From positions 1-64,000 of the forward strand of contig NZ_JACHLB010000007.1 in assembly GCF_014207905.1 (NCBI RefSeq): a stretch of DNA of 64,000 nt, given 5' to 3'. Origin of the DNA: Flavobacterium notoginsengisoli. GTDB lineage: Bacteria; Bacteroidota; Bacteroidia; Flavobacteriales; Flavobacteriaceae. Each line of letters opens with the position of its first letter. Position 1 is the first letter of the stretch. The notes under the pieces are model-generated. The model was not told where the DNA came from and did not search any database. It saw nothing but the letters and a program-made list of their open reading frames with translations. A program made the translations under genes and the position numbers. This document shows, in pieces, positions 48,922-58,980 of the stretch.

Positions 48922-50751
48922 TTATCTATAATCAACAACTCGAGGTTTATTTAGCTCAAAACTTTGCATTCTGTAATCTGTAGTCTCAAAAGTATTTGTC
49001 TTAAATACATTATCTCCTTGTTGCGGAATGCTCGGATAATAAGAAATTGAAAGCTGAAAAGAACTAAAAACCAAATAGTCATTGCTTACTAATAAACCTA
49101 AAGTAATTTTAGAATAGGGTTTACTTTTTGTCATAGCAACTTCTGGGCTTCCTAAAACAGCAATTGCGTAATTAAAAAATGGATTTAAACGAAATCCTAA
49201 TAAAGAATGCGGAGAATACGTTTGCGTTTGAAGAGATAAAACTGCTTTGCTAGTTCCGTATAACGCAGTATTAAAACCTGCTAAGCCATTTTGTTCGTTA
49301 ATATTAAGCTGATCCCCAATGACATCATCACGATTTATACCGACTACAACTTTCGGATTTACGAATTGTCTCAATTTCCAATTTCCGATGCTATATAATT
49401 TGGTGAAATAATTCGATTCAAATAAAAATGCCGTTTGGTAGGTTTTCGATTGATGAAAGTAGGTTCCTGCTTCAAAATTCATACTTAAAAAACCTAAACG
49501 GTAATAATTTCCAAAAGAGAACTGCGCACCTACATAAGGCCGCCAAAAAGTGTTTTTATATTGATATCCAAAAGTAAGTCCATAAATTCTTCCTATCGGA
49601 ACGTCTTCGGTCTGACCATTTCTAAAAATGTATCGGTCTTGAATAAATTTTCTGGTATTCAATCCAACACCGCTTAAGATGAGTTTTTCATCCGAATAAA
49701 AATGATCAGGATCATAAACTTCTGTAGGTGATTCGGTGAAATTTTTATTCAGAAATCGGCCAGTTACAACAAGATTGGTAATTGCTTCATGAGAGTCTTC
49801 GAACATTTTAAAAGCGCGTCCAGCCCATAAATCTTGAGATTTATATTTTACTGGCTGAAAAGCATAAGTAAGATCTGGAGCTTGAAGCGTATCTCTTCTA
49901 TAATATTCATCAACATAAACACCGCCTGCCCATTTCGTTAAAGGAGAATAGAAATCACGTTCTACATTTATACTTTTGATATAATTATTGTCTAAATCCA
50001 TTTTATAATGAAGCACTGTACCGATATAAGTGTTTTTTATATTAGGCACAGTATAAGTGGCTTCATTTGCATTTCTGCCATCGTCAAAACGATTTGTAAA
50101 ACGGTATTCAAGCTGTTGCCCAGAGCCAAAGAAATCTTTTTCTTTAAAACCAATAGAAACCTGATTACTAGAAATAGAAAACCTCGGAATTGTACTCCAA
50201 GAATCTAAAACACGGATAGTAACATCTACAGAATCTGATGCAGCGCCTACAGTCTGGTTAGAAATGCGTACAGCCGTAACATAACGTTGCGCACGAATCA
50301 AACGTTCAGATTCCAGAATTTTATAAGTATCATAAGGTGTGTTCTTTTTAAAAAGCAATAAATTGTAAATCGCTATTTTTTTTGTTTTTAAATGAAGTCT
50401 GTTTCCCGTTCTTTCTCCCCAGTTTTTAGGCATTTGTGTGGTGTCAGCAACTGAATAGCCAAAGGGATCTAGCGTAATAATGTTTATTTTACGAATAATT
50501 TTTCCGTCATAAAGAGTTGAATCTATTGGTACAAGCAATTCTTCTTTTTTCTTTGGTTTTTTTGACCTGAAAAACATTTTATGTATCGTCTGCGTAAACT
50601 TATTTTTTTTAGAATAGTTTCGAATACGATTGTAAATTTCGGTAGTATCTTTTTTTTCAGAATCTTTTCTGGTCTTACTTATCTGAGCGTATCCTCCTTG
50701 TAAACACAAGCACAATAAAATAAGAAACAATATTTTTTTGTTTAAAGACAT
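48922..50751 (-). CDS. Outer-membrane beta-barrel protein, Omp85-like
   Basis: This 609-aa protein has a signal peptide (about residues 1-22) and a charged region. Two POTRA-like segments follow (IRKINIITLDPFGYSV...NTPYDTYKILESERLIR and YVTAVRISNQTVGAASDSVDVTIRVLDSW). The C-terminal 400 residues alternate like a beta barrel and contain SIGFKEKDFFGSGQQLEY. The arrangement matches distant Omp85/BamA or surface antigen proteins of Bacteroidetes. It is a separate unit between a His-rich protein gene and the AI-2E gene. The substrate is unknown. Confidence 0.78.
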   Translation of the reverse strand: MSLNKKILFLILLCLCLQGGYAQISKTRKDSEKKDTTEIYNRIRNYSKKNKFTQTIHKMFFRSKKPKKKEELLVPIDSTLYDGKIIRKINIITLDPFGYSVADTTQMPKNWGERTGNRLHLKTKKIAIYNLLLFKKNTPYDTYKILESERLIRAQRYVTAVRISNQTVGAASDSVDVTIRVLDSWSTIPRFSISSNQVSIGFKEKDFFGSGQQLEYRFTNRFDDGRNANEATYTVPNIKNTYIGTVLHYKMDLDNNYIKSINVERDFYSPLTKWAGGVYVDEYYRRDTLQAPDLTYAFQPVKYKSQDLWAGRAFKMFEDSHEAITNLVVTGRFLNKNFTESPTEVYDPDHFYSDEKLILSGVGLNTRKFIQDRYIFRNGQTEDVPIGRIYGLTFGYQYKNTFWRPYVGAQFSFGNYYRLGFLSMNFEAGTYFHQSKTYQTAFLFESNYFTKLYSIGNWKLRQFVNPKVVVGINRDDVIGDQLNINEQNGLAGFNTALYGTSKAVLSLQTQTYSPHSLLGFRLNPFFNYAIAVLGSPEVAMTKSKPYSKITLGLLVSNDYLVFSSFQLSISYYPSIPQQGDNVFKTNTFETTDYRMQSFELNKPRVVDYR

Positions 50752-50829
50752 TAGGATAGTTATTCTGCAGATAGTTTTATTTTTTATGAATATAAGAAAT
50801 TCTAAAGTGACTTTTAAGATTCCTTTTGT

Positions 50830-51930
50830 TTAATTTTCGGTTGACACATTTTTTGTTCTCCATCTAAATTTTCTCGGAACATGATTGCCCATTAAATAGC
50901 CCCAAGGTGCGAGAGATTCAATTCTGTCAAATATAATTTTTAAGATTGCCAATAGCGGAATAGCTAAAAACATTCCGGCAATTCCCGCCGCGGCGCCTCC
51001 AACAATAATTCCCATAATAGATACGAAAGCATTTATCTCAACTTTAGAATTTATAATTAGCGGCACAAGAAGATTATTATCAATAAATTGAACAATTATG
51101 TTGACAATAAGAATTCCTAGAATCATAGAAAATTCTGCAGATCCAGTTAATGAGGCTAAAACAGTAATAATTCCAGCAACTAGAATTCCGATGTACGGAA
51201 TTAAATTTAAAATTCCAGTTATCAATCCCAATAAAATAAAGTATTTGATTCCTATAATCCATAATCCTAAACTTGTCAAAACAGAAACAACTATCATTTC
51301 GATAATTAAACTAACGATATAATTGTTTATGGAAACTTTAATTTGAGAAAGAATATCTACTAAAACGGGATGATTTTCTTTGCGAACTAGTTTCGCTAAA
51401 AATAGTTTAAAATGTTCTTTATAGATTAAGAATAGAAAAGTGTAAATAATAATTATAGTGCTGTCTAAAAGAACATCGCTTATCGAAATAATGAATGAGC
51501 CTAATTTTGCCTGACCAGTTTTTACTGAATCTTTGGTCATATTATCCAAATATTTCTTTTGATCGCCAATGCTAATCTGAAAATTCTCTCTAATAAATTT
51601 ATGTATATCAATTATAAACGAATTAGCATTCTTCTTTATAGTTTCGAAATCATTTGCCATATTCGTAACTTGATAAGATATAAAAACCAAAATACCGATT
51701 ATAATCGATAGAAAAATTAATAGACATATAATTCCTGCAAGATGTCGAGGAAACTTTAATTTCGTGTTTAAAAAAGTAAAAATGGGCAACAATAATACTG
51801 CAAACAAAAATGCCAGCAAGACTGGTGTCAAAATATCTTTTCCGGTACAAAATATAAATGCAAAACAAATTAAGGTAACAAGAATAAATGCAAGTTTTGC
51901 ATAAAAAGGTAAAGTAATAGGTCGAGTCAT
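50830..51930 (-). CDS. AI-2E family transporter
   Basis: This 366-aa membrane protein has about 7-8 helices. IGVVL-type features of the family are seen in LGLITGILNLIPYIGILVAGIITVLA and VGGAAAGIAGMFLAIPLLAILKI. The AI-2E (PerM/TqsA) family includes transporters for autoinducer 2 and Na+/H+ antiporters; this member's substrate is unknown. It lies about 105 bases after the MscS gene on the same strand and may be co-transcribed. Confidence 0.88.
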   Translation of the reverse strand: MTRPITLPFYAKLAFILVTLICFAFIFCTGKDILTPVLLAFLFAVLLLPIFTFLNTKLKFPRHLAGIICLLIFLSIIIGILVFISYQVTNMANDFETIKKNANSFIIDIHKFIRENFQISIGDQKKYLDNMTKDSVKTGQAKLGSFIISISDVLLDSTIIIIYTFLFLIYKEHFKLFLAKLVRKENHPVLVDILSQIKVSINNYIVSLIIEMIVVSVLTSLGLWIIGIKYFILLGLITGILNLIPYIGILVAGIITVLASLTGSAEFSMILGILIVNIIVQFIDNNLLVPLIINSKVEINAFVSIMGIIVGGAAAGIAGMFLAIPLLAILKIIFDRIESLAPWGYLMGNHVPRKFRWRTKNVSTEN

Positions 51931-52034
51931 TTTTAATGAGGTTTAGCTAGATTTATTAAACAAATATTACACTTTATTTGCCATTTTATGTTCTAGCTTT
52001 TTTGCCTGCACTTATAAAATTCCCATTCTATATT

Positions 52035-52565
52035 TTAGTCAAAAAACTCTCTTTCCTCGTATTTAGCTGGTATTATAGAAATTCCTTTTTGAAGCAATAA
52101 GTTGTTAGGGAAAATTATTTTTTCTCCTTCTTTCGTTTTTAAGCTAACATGAAAAGTATTGATGTCCTCAATTTCAGCTTCAATAGGAAAATCTTTATCA
52201 TGTATTTTAATAGTATCTCCAATTCTAAAAGGAAAAGAGAAGAATAAAATCATTCCAGAAGTAACATTGCTCAAAATTGACCACTGCGCAAACATAGCAA
52301 CTCCAATAACGGTTGCAATAGAAGAAATAGTAAAGAAAATATCCTCAGTTTGTACACCCCAAATGACTATTAGACTTGTTGCCACCAAAATATTCATCAA
52401 AATATTGATGTATTTAATGACTAGGTTGGTACGATGTTCAAATAATTGACTTGTCGCTGCAAAACGTCTTATTAGATTGGCTATTACTACTCGAAGTACT
52501 ATAAGTACAACAATAAGAATTACAGTGGCTAATATTTCGCGGCTATACTCTTTAAAAGAAAACAT
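52035..52565 (-). CDS. Small MscS-type mechanosensitive channel
   Basis: This 176-aa protein has three hydrophobic segments (about residues 11-30, 48-68 and 72-105) and the MscS core, including the pore helix pattern AQWSILSNVTSGMILFFSFPFRIGD and the beta domain FHVSLKTKEGEKIIFPNN. It lacks the large C-terminal cage of E. coli MscS (286 aa), so it is a minimal form, as seen in other Bacteroidetes. It would release ions under osmotic stress. It follows the maf gene by 11 bases. Confidence 0.88.
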   Translation of the reverse strand: MFSFKEYSREILATVILIVVLIVLRVVIANLIRRFAATSQLFEHRTNLVIKYINILMNILVATSLIVIWGVQTEDIFFTISSIATVIGVAMFAQWSILSNVTSGMILFFSFPFRIGDTIKIHDKDFPIEAEIEDINTFHVSLKTKEGEKIIFPNNLLLQKGISIIPAKYEEREFFD

Positions 52566-52576
52566 AAATAAAATTT

Positions 52577-53161
52577 TTACACTAATGTAGTCAAAAATTC
52601 GTAGACTTTTGCAGTCGGAAGTCCCATAACGTTGGTGTAAGAGCCTTCAACTTTTGCAACTGCCATAAAACCAAACCATTCCTGAATACCGTAAGCTCCA
52701 GCTTTATCGTAAGGTTTATAATTTTCTATGTAGTATAAAATAGCTTCGTCTGACAAGTCATTAAAAGTTACTTTGGTAATGTCATGCAATAGAGTAGAAG
52801 AGTCAGCTGTTTTAAAACAAACAGAAGTAATTACCTCATGAGTTGCATTCGACATTGATTTTATCATTGTAAAGGCTTCTTCGGCGTTTTTTGGTTTTCC
52901 TAAAGCCTTATTTTGATGCCATACAATAGTATCACTTGTTACTAAAATTTCATTTTCTTTTAGTTCGCCTTCAAATGCTTTTGCTTTAAGTTCGGCAAGA
53001 TAATCTGTAATTTCGGTAGCCTTTAATTCAGGCGGATAAATTTCTTCAATATCTTTTAGACGAATTTCAAAATCAAGATCTAAATCCTTAAAAAACTGCT
53101 GTCTTCTAGGAGAACCTGAAGCTAAAATGATTTTATATTTTTTTAGTTTTTCTTTAAGCAT
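52577..53161 (-). CDS. maf: Maf family nucleotide pyrophosphatase
   Basis: This 194-aa protein has the Maf motifs ILASGSPRRQQFF near the N-terminus, EILVTSDTIV, LGKPKNAEEAF, and AGAYGIQEWFG with the later SYTNVMGLP. Maf proteins hydrolyse non-standard or canonical nucleoside triphosphates and are linked to septum control in some bacteria. The start overlaps the end of the UbiA gene by eight bases, so both are translated together. Confidence 0.94.
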   Translation of the reverse strand: MLKEKLKKYKIILASGSPRRQQFFKDLDLDFEIRLKDIEEIYPPELKATEITDYLAELKAKAFEGELKENEILVTSDTIVWHQNKALGKPKNAEEAFTMIKSMSNATHEVITSVCFKTADSSTLLHDITKVTFNDLSDEAILYYIENYKPYDKAGAYGIQEWFGFMAVAKVEGSYTNVMGLPTAKVYEFLTTLV

Positions 53162-54080
53162 TGTATTTGATATTTAAGGCAATAACCAAAATTGATAAAA
53201 TTCCAAAGAACAAAATAAGCTTCAATATCGTGCTCAAATGATGAAAATCTTTCTGAGATTTGGCACTGAAAATTTTTACAATAAAATATAACAAAGGCGC
53301 TAAAACAGTAGCAAAAGCATAGAATATTACAATATAAAGCTTGTTTTGCATGAAATAAGTATTACTGTAAAGTGCCGAAAGTATAAAAGCAATTACAGCA
53401 AATCCTAAAGCGATTTTTGCGGCTCTATTAACTCCAATCGCAATCGGTAAAGTATTCATTCCTTGATTGTAATCTCCATTTACATCTTCTATATCTTTAA
53501 CAATTTCACGTATAAAATTAATCATAAAAGCAAACAACGCATAGTCGGTTAGAATTGAAAAAAGACTTGCCATTTGCGCTTGATTTTCCGCAGTTGTAAC
53601 TGGAAAAAGATCAAAAACTCCAATAATTAATACGCTTACAGCAAGAAGTGCAGCAACCACAACATTACCTAAAATCATAATTTGCTTTAAACTTGTAGCG
53701 TAGAAATAGAGCAGAGAAGCAATCAAGATAAAAAGTGAAGCAAAAGTCGGTTTATGAATTATGTTAGAAAGCAAAAAACCGATTCCAACGCCAGATACAT
53801 TTAATGCTATATAAATATTGAAAGCAGCAGTTTCACTTATACCTTTGCCAACAACTACATCGTTTGGCTTATTAATACTGTCGGTTGCAACATCATAAAT
53901 GTTATTAATTGTATAACCAGCTGCTGCAAGTAAGACTGTACTTAAAACCAATAATCCGTATTGCCAGTCTGATAAAGCTAATGGAATATCTTGCTGTTTT
54001 AAAAAGGCATAAAGAAAAAGAAGCTGCATAAAAGCAAGCATCAAAAGATTTTGGTAACGAATAAGCTTTAGGAATTTCAT
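53154..54080 (-). CDS. UbiA-type prenyltransferase (geranylgeranylglycerol-phosphate type)
   Basis: This 308-aa membrane protein has about nine helices. The first Asp-rich motif is NNIYDVATDSINKPND (near residues 59-74) and the second is DIEDVNGDYNQGMNTLP. UbiA enzymes join a prenyl chain to an aromatic or other acceptor. The Bacteroidetes branch is often annotated as geranylgeranylglycerol-phosphate geranylgeranyltransferase; the acceptor cannot be decided here. It overlaps maf by eight bases and follows a periodic repeat. Confidence 0.88.
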   Translation of the reverse strand: MKFLKLIRYQNLLMLAFMQLLFLYAFLKQQDIPLALSDWQYGLLVLSTVLLAAAGYTINNIYDVATDSINKPNDVVVGKGISETAAFNIYIALNVSGVGIGFLLSNIIHKPTFASLFILIASLLYFYATSLKQIMILGNVVVAALLAVSVLIIGVFDLFPVTTAENQAQMASLFSILTDYALFAFMINFIREIVKDIEDVNGDYNQGMNTLPIAIGVNRAAKIALGFAVIAFILSALYSNTYFMQNKLYIVIFYAFATVLAPLLYFIVKIFSAKSQKDFHHLSTILKLILFFGILSILVIALNIKYNA

Positions 54081-54162
54081 TTTTTTAAAGTTACAAAGGT
54101 TCTGAGGAACTAAGGTTCAAAGGTTTTTTACTAACTGAAAACTGTCACTGTGACTGAAAACT
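54081..54162 (-). repeat. Eight-base periodic intergenic repeat, copy 2
   Basis: On the minus strand, a CAGT/CAGTTTTCAGTT part is followed by CCTTTGAA-CCTTAGTT-CCTCAGAA-CCTTTGTA-ACTTTAAA with a period of eight, then A and the UbiA ATG. It fills the exact gap between the KdsC-like stop and the next start, as copy 1 does at 37998-38073. Confidence 0.75.
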
Positions 54163-54690
54163 TTAATCGTGTTTTCCGTTAAAATACTCCATCCATTTTC
54201 CCTGCACTTTCATGACTTGTTCGATAACATCTCTTACTGCGCCTCGTCCGCCTTTTACATGTGAAATGTAGCGACAGATATTTTTAATTTCAGGACTTGC
54301 GTCTTGCGGACAAGTCGGAAGTCCAACTAATTTCATAACATGAAAATCGGGAATATCATCTCCCATATAAAGGACATTTTCGCGCTTAATGCTATTTGCG
54401 TCAGCATATTCTTTTAAAGTTTTTACTTTATCAGGAGTTCCCAAATGAATGTCGTTTACACCTAAATTACGTAAACGAATACGAACTCCTTCATTACTTC
54501 CGCCAGAAATAATACATACATTATAGCCACTTTCGATTGCAGCTTTTATAGCATAACCATCACGAATATTCATTGTTCTTAACATTTCGCCTTCGTTGGT
54601 TACAAAAACAGAACCGTCTGTAAGTACGCCGTCTACATCAAAAACAAATGTTGTGATGTCATTCATTATTTCTTTATAACTTTTTGCCAT
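54163..54690 (-). CDS. KdsC-like HAD phosphatase (KDO 8-phosphate phosphatase type)
   Basis: This 175-aa protein has the HAD motif FDVDGVLTDGSVFV (Asp18 and Asp20), CIISGGSNEGVRIR, LKEYA, and GDDIPDFHVMKLVGLP. The size and motifs fit the tetrameric KdsC group, which removes phosphate from 3-deoxy-D-manno-octulosonate 8-phosphate in lipopolysaccharide core synthesis. It overlaps the DUF2520 gene by 17 bases. Related sugar phosphates could also be substrates. Confidence 0.9.
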   Translation of the reverse strand: MAKSYKEIMNDITTFVFDVDGVLTDGSVFVTNEGEMLRTMNIRDGYAIKAAIESGYNVCIISGGSNEGVRIRLRNLGVNDIHLGTPDKVKTLKEYADANSIKRENVLYMGDDIPDFHVMKLVGLPTCPQDASPEIKNICRYISHVKGGRGAVRDVIEQVMKVQGKWMEYFNGKHD

Positions 54691-55435
54691 TATGCTGTAT
54701 AGATTGTGTTAGAATTTTATAGATATTTTTTTTGTTTTCGTCTTGTAAAAAAGCCAAATGTGCTTCGGTAGTATTCGAATCATGGCGTTTAGCTGGACCT
54801 GTTTGCGCATCAACAGGATCTAAAGTATTTATTTTGTCTGCTGTTTCTTGAATTAAAGGTCTTAAAATAGCAAAAGGAAGCTGGTTTTCTTCGCAGATTT
54901 CCTGTCCTAAATGGTATAAATGGTTCGTGAAATTATTCACAAAAACAGCTGCTACGTGCAATGCTTTACGCTGTTCGGAACTTATCGAATAAACTGCTGT
55001 AGAAATACTTTTGGCAACCGTTTCAAGAAGTTTGAAATCGGCCGTATTCTCAGCTTCTAAACAGAAAGGAATTATTGAAAAGTCTACTTCTTTTGTTTTA
55101 GAAAATGTCTGAAGCGGATAAAAAACACCACGACGATTTTTTTCATTTAAAAGTTCAATTGAAGACGTTCCTGATGTATGAACCACAAGTTGATTGTTAA
55201 AAGGAAGCTGTTCTGAAACTTCGCTAATAGCATTATCAGAAACTGCAATTATATGCAAATCAGCTGTTTGTAAATGGTTGTAATCATCAATAATTTTTTC
55301 AAACTCAATTAAATGATGTAGAGCTTCTTTCTTTCTAGAAAAAACCTGCTTTATCTCAATAATTTTGCTGGCGCTAAAAGCCTTTATTAGATGCTGTGCA
55401 ACATTGCCAGAACCAATTATAGTTATCTGAATCAT
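54674..55435 (-). CDS. Rossmann-like DUF2520 protein
   Basis: This 253-aa protein starts with a Rossmann loop (ITIIGSGNVAQHLIKAF) for NAD(P) and ends with a DUF2520 helical domain (AAVFVNNFTNHLYHLGQEIC, then ILRPLIQETADKI). It resembles the F420/pyrroline-5-carboxylate reductase group, but its reaction is not known. It heads a minus-strand operon with KdsC-like, UbiA, Maf and MscS genes. Confidence 0.9.
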   Translation of the reverse strand: MIQITIIGSGNVAQHLIKAFSASKIIEIKQVFSRKKEALHHLIEFEKIIDDYNHLQTADLHIIAVSDNAISEVSEQLPFNNQLVVHTSGTSSIELLNEKNRRGVFYPLQTFSKTKEVDFSIIPFCLEAENTADFKLLETVAKSISTAVYSISSEQRKALHVAAVFVNNFTNHLYHLGQEICEENQLPFAILRPLIQETADKINTLDPVDAQTGPAKRHDSNTTEAHLAFLQDENKKNIYKILTQSIQHNGKKL

Positions 55436-55734
55436 AAGAGCAAAATTAGTATTATTTTTTTAATGCAAAGAGCCTGCAAAGTATTCATAATGGATTTTCG
55501 AGACTTTTATTGCCGTTTAAACTGTATCTTTTTCATTTTTTGATTTATTACGATTTCAATAAAAAATTAAGAGAGTGAAAAAAGCTTTTGTTTTTGTAAG
55601 TTTTAACTTTCTATATTGTCAATTTGTTTGAAATTTAAGCCTTATTTTTAGTTTTTATTAACAAAACTCCGAGTCTGCAAATCAACATTTTTAAGTACTT
55701 TTGTGCCACTTTTATACAATGTAATTCCTAAGAA
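55436..55734. other. Divergent intergenic region before ccsA
   Basis: These 299 bases are AT-rich. TACTTTTG at 55696-55703 fits a -7 box for ccsA, but no clear -33 partner was found. I saw no coding frame or strong hairpin. Confidence 0.5.
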
Positions 55735-58700
55735 ATGGATAAAAAAATATTCTCTTTTTTGTTTTCTACACGATTAATGGCCGTTCTTTTTTTAACATTC
55801 GCAATTGCAATGGGTGTTGGAACTTTTATCGAAAGTAAATACAACACCGATACAGCCAGAATACTAATTTACAATACTTGGTGGTTTGAAGCGATAATGG
55901 CCATCTTTATGCTTAATTTCTTCGGGAATATAAAGCGTTACCAACTTCATAAAAAAGAAAAATCGGCAACACTTTTATTACATATTGCCTTTGTTTTTAT
56001 CCTTTTAGGAGCTTTCATTACTAGATATATCAGTTACGAAGGAATGATGCCAATTCGCGAAGGCGCGGCAGAAAACCAAATCTATTCAGATAAAACATTT
56101 TTAACAATTTTTGTTGATGGCGAGTACAAAGGCGAAATGAAACGAAGAGTTTTCGAAAAAAGCCTTTTGCTTTCTCCTGTAACTAATAATGATTTCACTG
56201 TTTCAGGAAAATTTGATGAAACACCTTTTGAAGTTACGTACTCGAAATACATTATGGGTGCGAAAGAAGTTGTTAAGCCAGATACAAACGGAACTTTATA
56301 CTTAAAATTAGTTGAAGCAGGAGCAGGCGGACGTGAGGAGCATTACCTGAAAGAAGGTGAAGTACAAAACATTCATAATGTTTTATTTGCTTTAAATAAG
56401 CAAACTGACGGTGCAATCAACATCAACACAAAAGGTGAAAAATATACCATTCAAACTCCATTTGAAGGAGAGTTTATGCGAATGGCAGATCAATTAAAAG
56501 GAAAAGTAACTAAAGATGATGTTCAGCCTTTAATGATGCGTTCTTTGTATAGTATTGGTGATATTAGAATTGTTTTTCCGGACCCGCCAATGAAAGGGAA
56601 AGTTGATTATGAATCTAATAATGATTTTAAAGCAAAATCTCATTCAGATGCTTTAGTGGTAAAAGTTAAAGCTGAAGGTCAGGAAAAAGAAGTTATGCTT
56701 ATGGGCTCTAAAGGACAAGTTGGAGAACCAAAAACTGTAAAAATTGGCAATATAGAATATTCTTTATTCTATGGAAGTAAAGCCTATGTTTTACCGTTTA
56801 AAATTAGATTAAATGATTTTATTGCCGACAAATATCCTGGAACAGAAAAAAGTTATTCTGCTTTTAAAAGTAAAGTAACCGTTCAAGATTCTACAGAAAC
56901 TTTTGATGCCGATATTTTTATGAATCACGTTTTGGATTATAAAGGATATCGATTCTTTCAATCTTCATTCGATCCAGACGAAAAAGGAACTGTTCTTTCT
57001 GTAAACCACGATTTCTGGGGAACAAATATTACTTATTTAGGATATTTTCTACTTTACATTGGTTTAATGGCAATTATGTTTACAAAAAATTCTCGTTTTG
57101 GAGATTTGAAAAAGAAACTAGAAAGCGTTAAAAAGAAAAAAGAAAAATTAATTACTATTTTAATTTTACTAATTAGTTTAAACGGTTTTGCTCAACAAAC
57201 ACCACATGTTCATTCGCACGATCACGATCATGTGCATTCAACAGATCCAAACGATCACGCAAATCATGTTACGGCACCGCCAAGCAAAAAACAATTAGAT
57301 TCACTATTAAACATTTATAAAGCTCCAGAAGCGCATGCAGCTAAATTCGGTCGTTTGATTATTCAAGATGCTGGGGGAAGAATGAAGCCAATTAACACTT
57401 TTTCTTCTGAATTGCTTCGTAAAGTAAGTCACAGTGATAAATATAATGAGATGAATTCTGATCAGGTATTTTTATCTATGACGCAATACGCTCAGGTTTG
57501 GATTCAAGTTCCTATTATTTATATCAATACAAAGAATGACAGTATCCGTAAAATCATTGGTATCGATTCAAAAGATAAATTTGCACCGTTTGTAAAATTC
57601 TTTGATGAGCAAGGAAATTATAAATTATCTCCTTATTTAGATGCTGCTTATAAAGCTGCAAATCCAAATAGTTTTGAGAAAGATTTTATCGAAACTGACA
57701 AAAAAGTAAACTTAATGGAGTCTGCTTTAAGCGGTCGTATTTTAAAAATATTTCCTGTACCAAACGATCCTGGAAACAAATGGGTTTCTTACTTAGAACG
57801 TGATAACGCAGGTTTTAAAGGAATGGATTCTACTTATGTAAAACAAATTCTTCCTTTATATTTTAGCGCTTTAAATAACGGTTCTATTGCCAAGAATTTT
57901 GATACAGCAGATAATTTAGTAGAAAGTATCAATGGGTTTCAAAAGAAATTTGGAGCAAAAGTAAGACCAAGCGAGAAGAAAATTGATGCTGAGATTGCTT
58001 ATAACAAATATGACGTTTTACAGAAATTGCCTTATTGGTATATTACTGCGTCAATCTTTATGCTAGCTTTTATCATTGTTAATATTTTCTTTGAAAAAAG
58101 ATGGCTTAGAATTACAATTAATGGTTTCCATATCATTGTTGGATTATTATTCGCGATTCACACCTTAGCTTTAATAGCACGTTGGTATATTTCGGGGCAC
58201 GCTCCTTGGAGTAATGCTTACGAATCTATTGTTTATGTGGCTTGGTCAACTATGTTCTTCGGATTGGCTTTTGACAGAAAATCAAAATTAACTGTTGCTT
58301 CATCTGCTTTCGTTACAGCAATGATTTTAATGGCAGCATACTTAAACTGGATTGATCCAGAAATTGCAAACTTACAGCCAGTTCTTAATTCTTATTGGTT
58401 AATGATTCACGTTGCGGTAATTGTAGGTAGTTATGGTCCAACGGCATTAGGAATGATTTTAGGATTTGTATCATTATTATTGATTTTGTTTACAACTGAG
58501 AAAAACAAAGCCAAAATGGAGTTAAACATTAAAGAGATAACATACATCAACGAAATGTCTTTAACTATCGGTTTAATCATGTTGACAATTGGAAACTTTC
58601 TTGGAGGACAATGGGCAAACGAAAGCTGGGGACGTTACTGGGGTTGGGATCCAAAAGAAACTTGGGCTTTAATCTCTATTATGATTTACGCATTTGTTAT

Positions 58701-58950
58701 TCACGCTCGTTTTGTTCCTGCTTTGAGAGGAAAATGGTTCTTTAACTTAATGAGTATGTATGCCTTTGTTTCAATCTTGTTTACGTATTACGGAGTAAAC
58801 TTCCATTTGGTTGGTTTGCATTCATACGCAAGCGGAGAAGCGCATTCATTAAATTGGATTTACTATTGTTTAATTACAATTTCTTTAATTGGAGCTGTAA
58901 CTTATCCAAAATATAGAAAGTATTATAAAACGAAAAAAGTAAAAAAATAA
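55735..58950 (+). CDS. ccsA: Cytochrome c biogenesis ResB-CcsA fusion
   Basis: This 1071-aa protein joins two parts of the system II heme-delivery and ligation complex. The N-terminal ResB-like part has helices at about residues 10-27, 45-62 and 80-96, a large periplasmic domain and a helix near 430-450. After a hydrophobic stretch comes a His/Asp-rich linker (about residues 490-513). The C-terminal CcsA/CcmC-like part has several helices and the heme-handling WWD motif WGRYWGWDPKETWAL with nearby histidines. The fused form is usual in Bacteroidetes. A terminator follows at 58981. Confidence 0.95.
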   Translation: MDKKIFSFLFSTRLMAVLFLTFAIAMGVGTFIESKYNTDTARILIYNTWWFEAIMAIFMLNFFGNIKRYQLHKKEKSATLLLHIAFVFILLGAFITRYISYEGMMPIREGAAENQIYSDKTFLTIFVDGEYKGEMKRRVFEKSLLLSPVTNNDFTVSGKFDETPFEVTYSKYIMGAKEVVKPDTNGTLYLKLVEAGAGGREEHYLKEGEVQNIHNVLFALNKQTDGAININTKGEKYTIQTPFEGEFMRMADQLKGKVTKDDVQPLMMRSLYSIGDIRIVFPDPPMKGKVDYESNNDFKAKSHSDALVVKVKAEGQEKEVMLMGSKGQVGEPKTVKIGNIEYSLFYGSKAYVLPFKIRLNDFIADKYPGTEKSYSAFKSKVTVQDSTETFDADIFMNHVLDYKGYRFFQSSFDPDEKGTVLSVNHDFWGTNITYLGYFLLYIGLMAIMFTKNSRFGDLKKKLESVKKKKEKLITILILLISLNGFAQQTPHVHSHDHDHVHSTDPNDHANHVTAPPSKKQLDSLLNIYKAPEAHAAKFGRLIIQDAGGRMKPINTFSSELLRKVSHSDKYNEMNSDQVFLSMTQYAQVWIQVPIIYINTKNDSIRKIIGIDSKDKFAPFVKFFDEQGNYKLSPYLDAAYKAANPNSFEKDFIETDKKVNLMESALSGRILKIFPVPNDPGNKWVSYLERDNAGFKGMDSTYVKQILPLYFSALNNGSIAKNFDTADNLVESINGFQKKFGAKVRPSEKKIDAEIAYNKYDVLQKLPYWYITASIFMLAFIIVNIFFEKRWLRITINGFHIIVGLLFAIHTLALIARWYISGHAPWSNAYESIVYVAWSTMFFGLAFDRKSKLTVASSAFVTAMILMAAYLNWIDPEIANLQPVLNSYWLMIHVAVIVGSYGPTALGMILGFVSLLLILFTTEKNKAKMELNIKEITYINEMSLTIGLIMLTIGNFLGGQWANESWGRYWGWDPKETWALISIMIYAFVIHARFVPALRGKWFFNLMSMYAFVSILFTYYGVNFHLVGLHSYASGEAHSLNWIYYCLITISLIGAVTYPKYRKYYKTKKVKK

Positions 58951-58980
58951 GCCTCAAAAATTAATTATTGATTCGTATAG

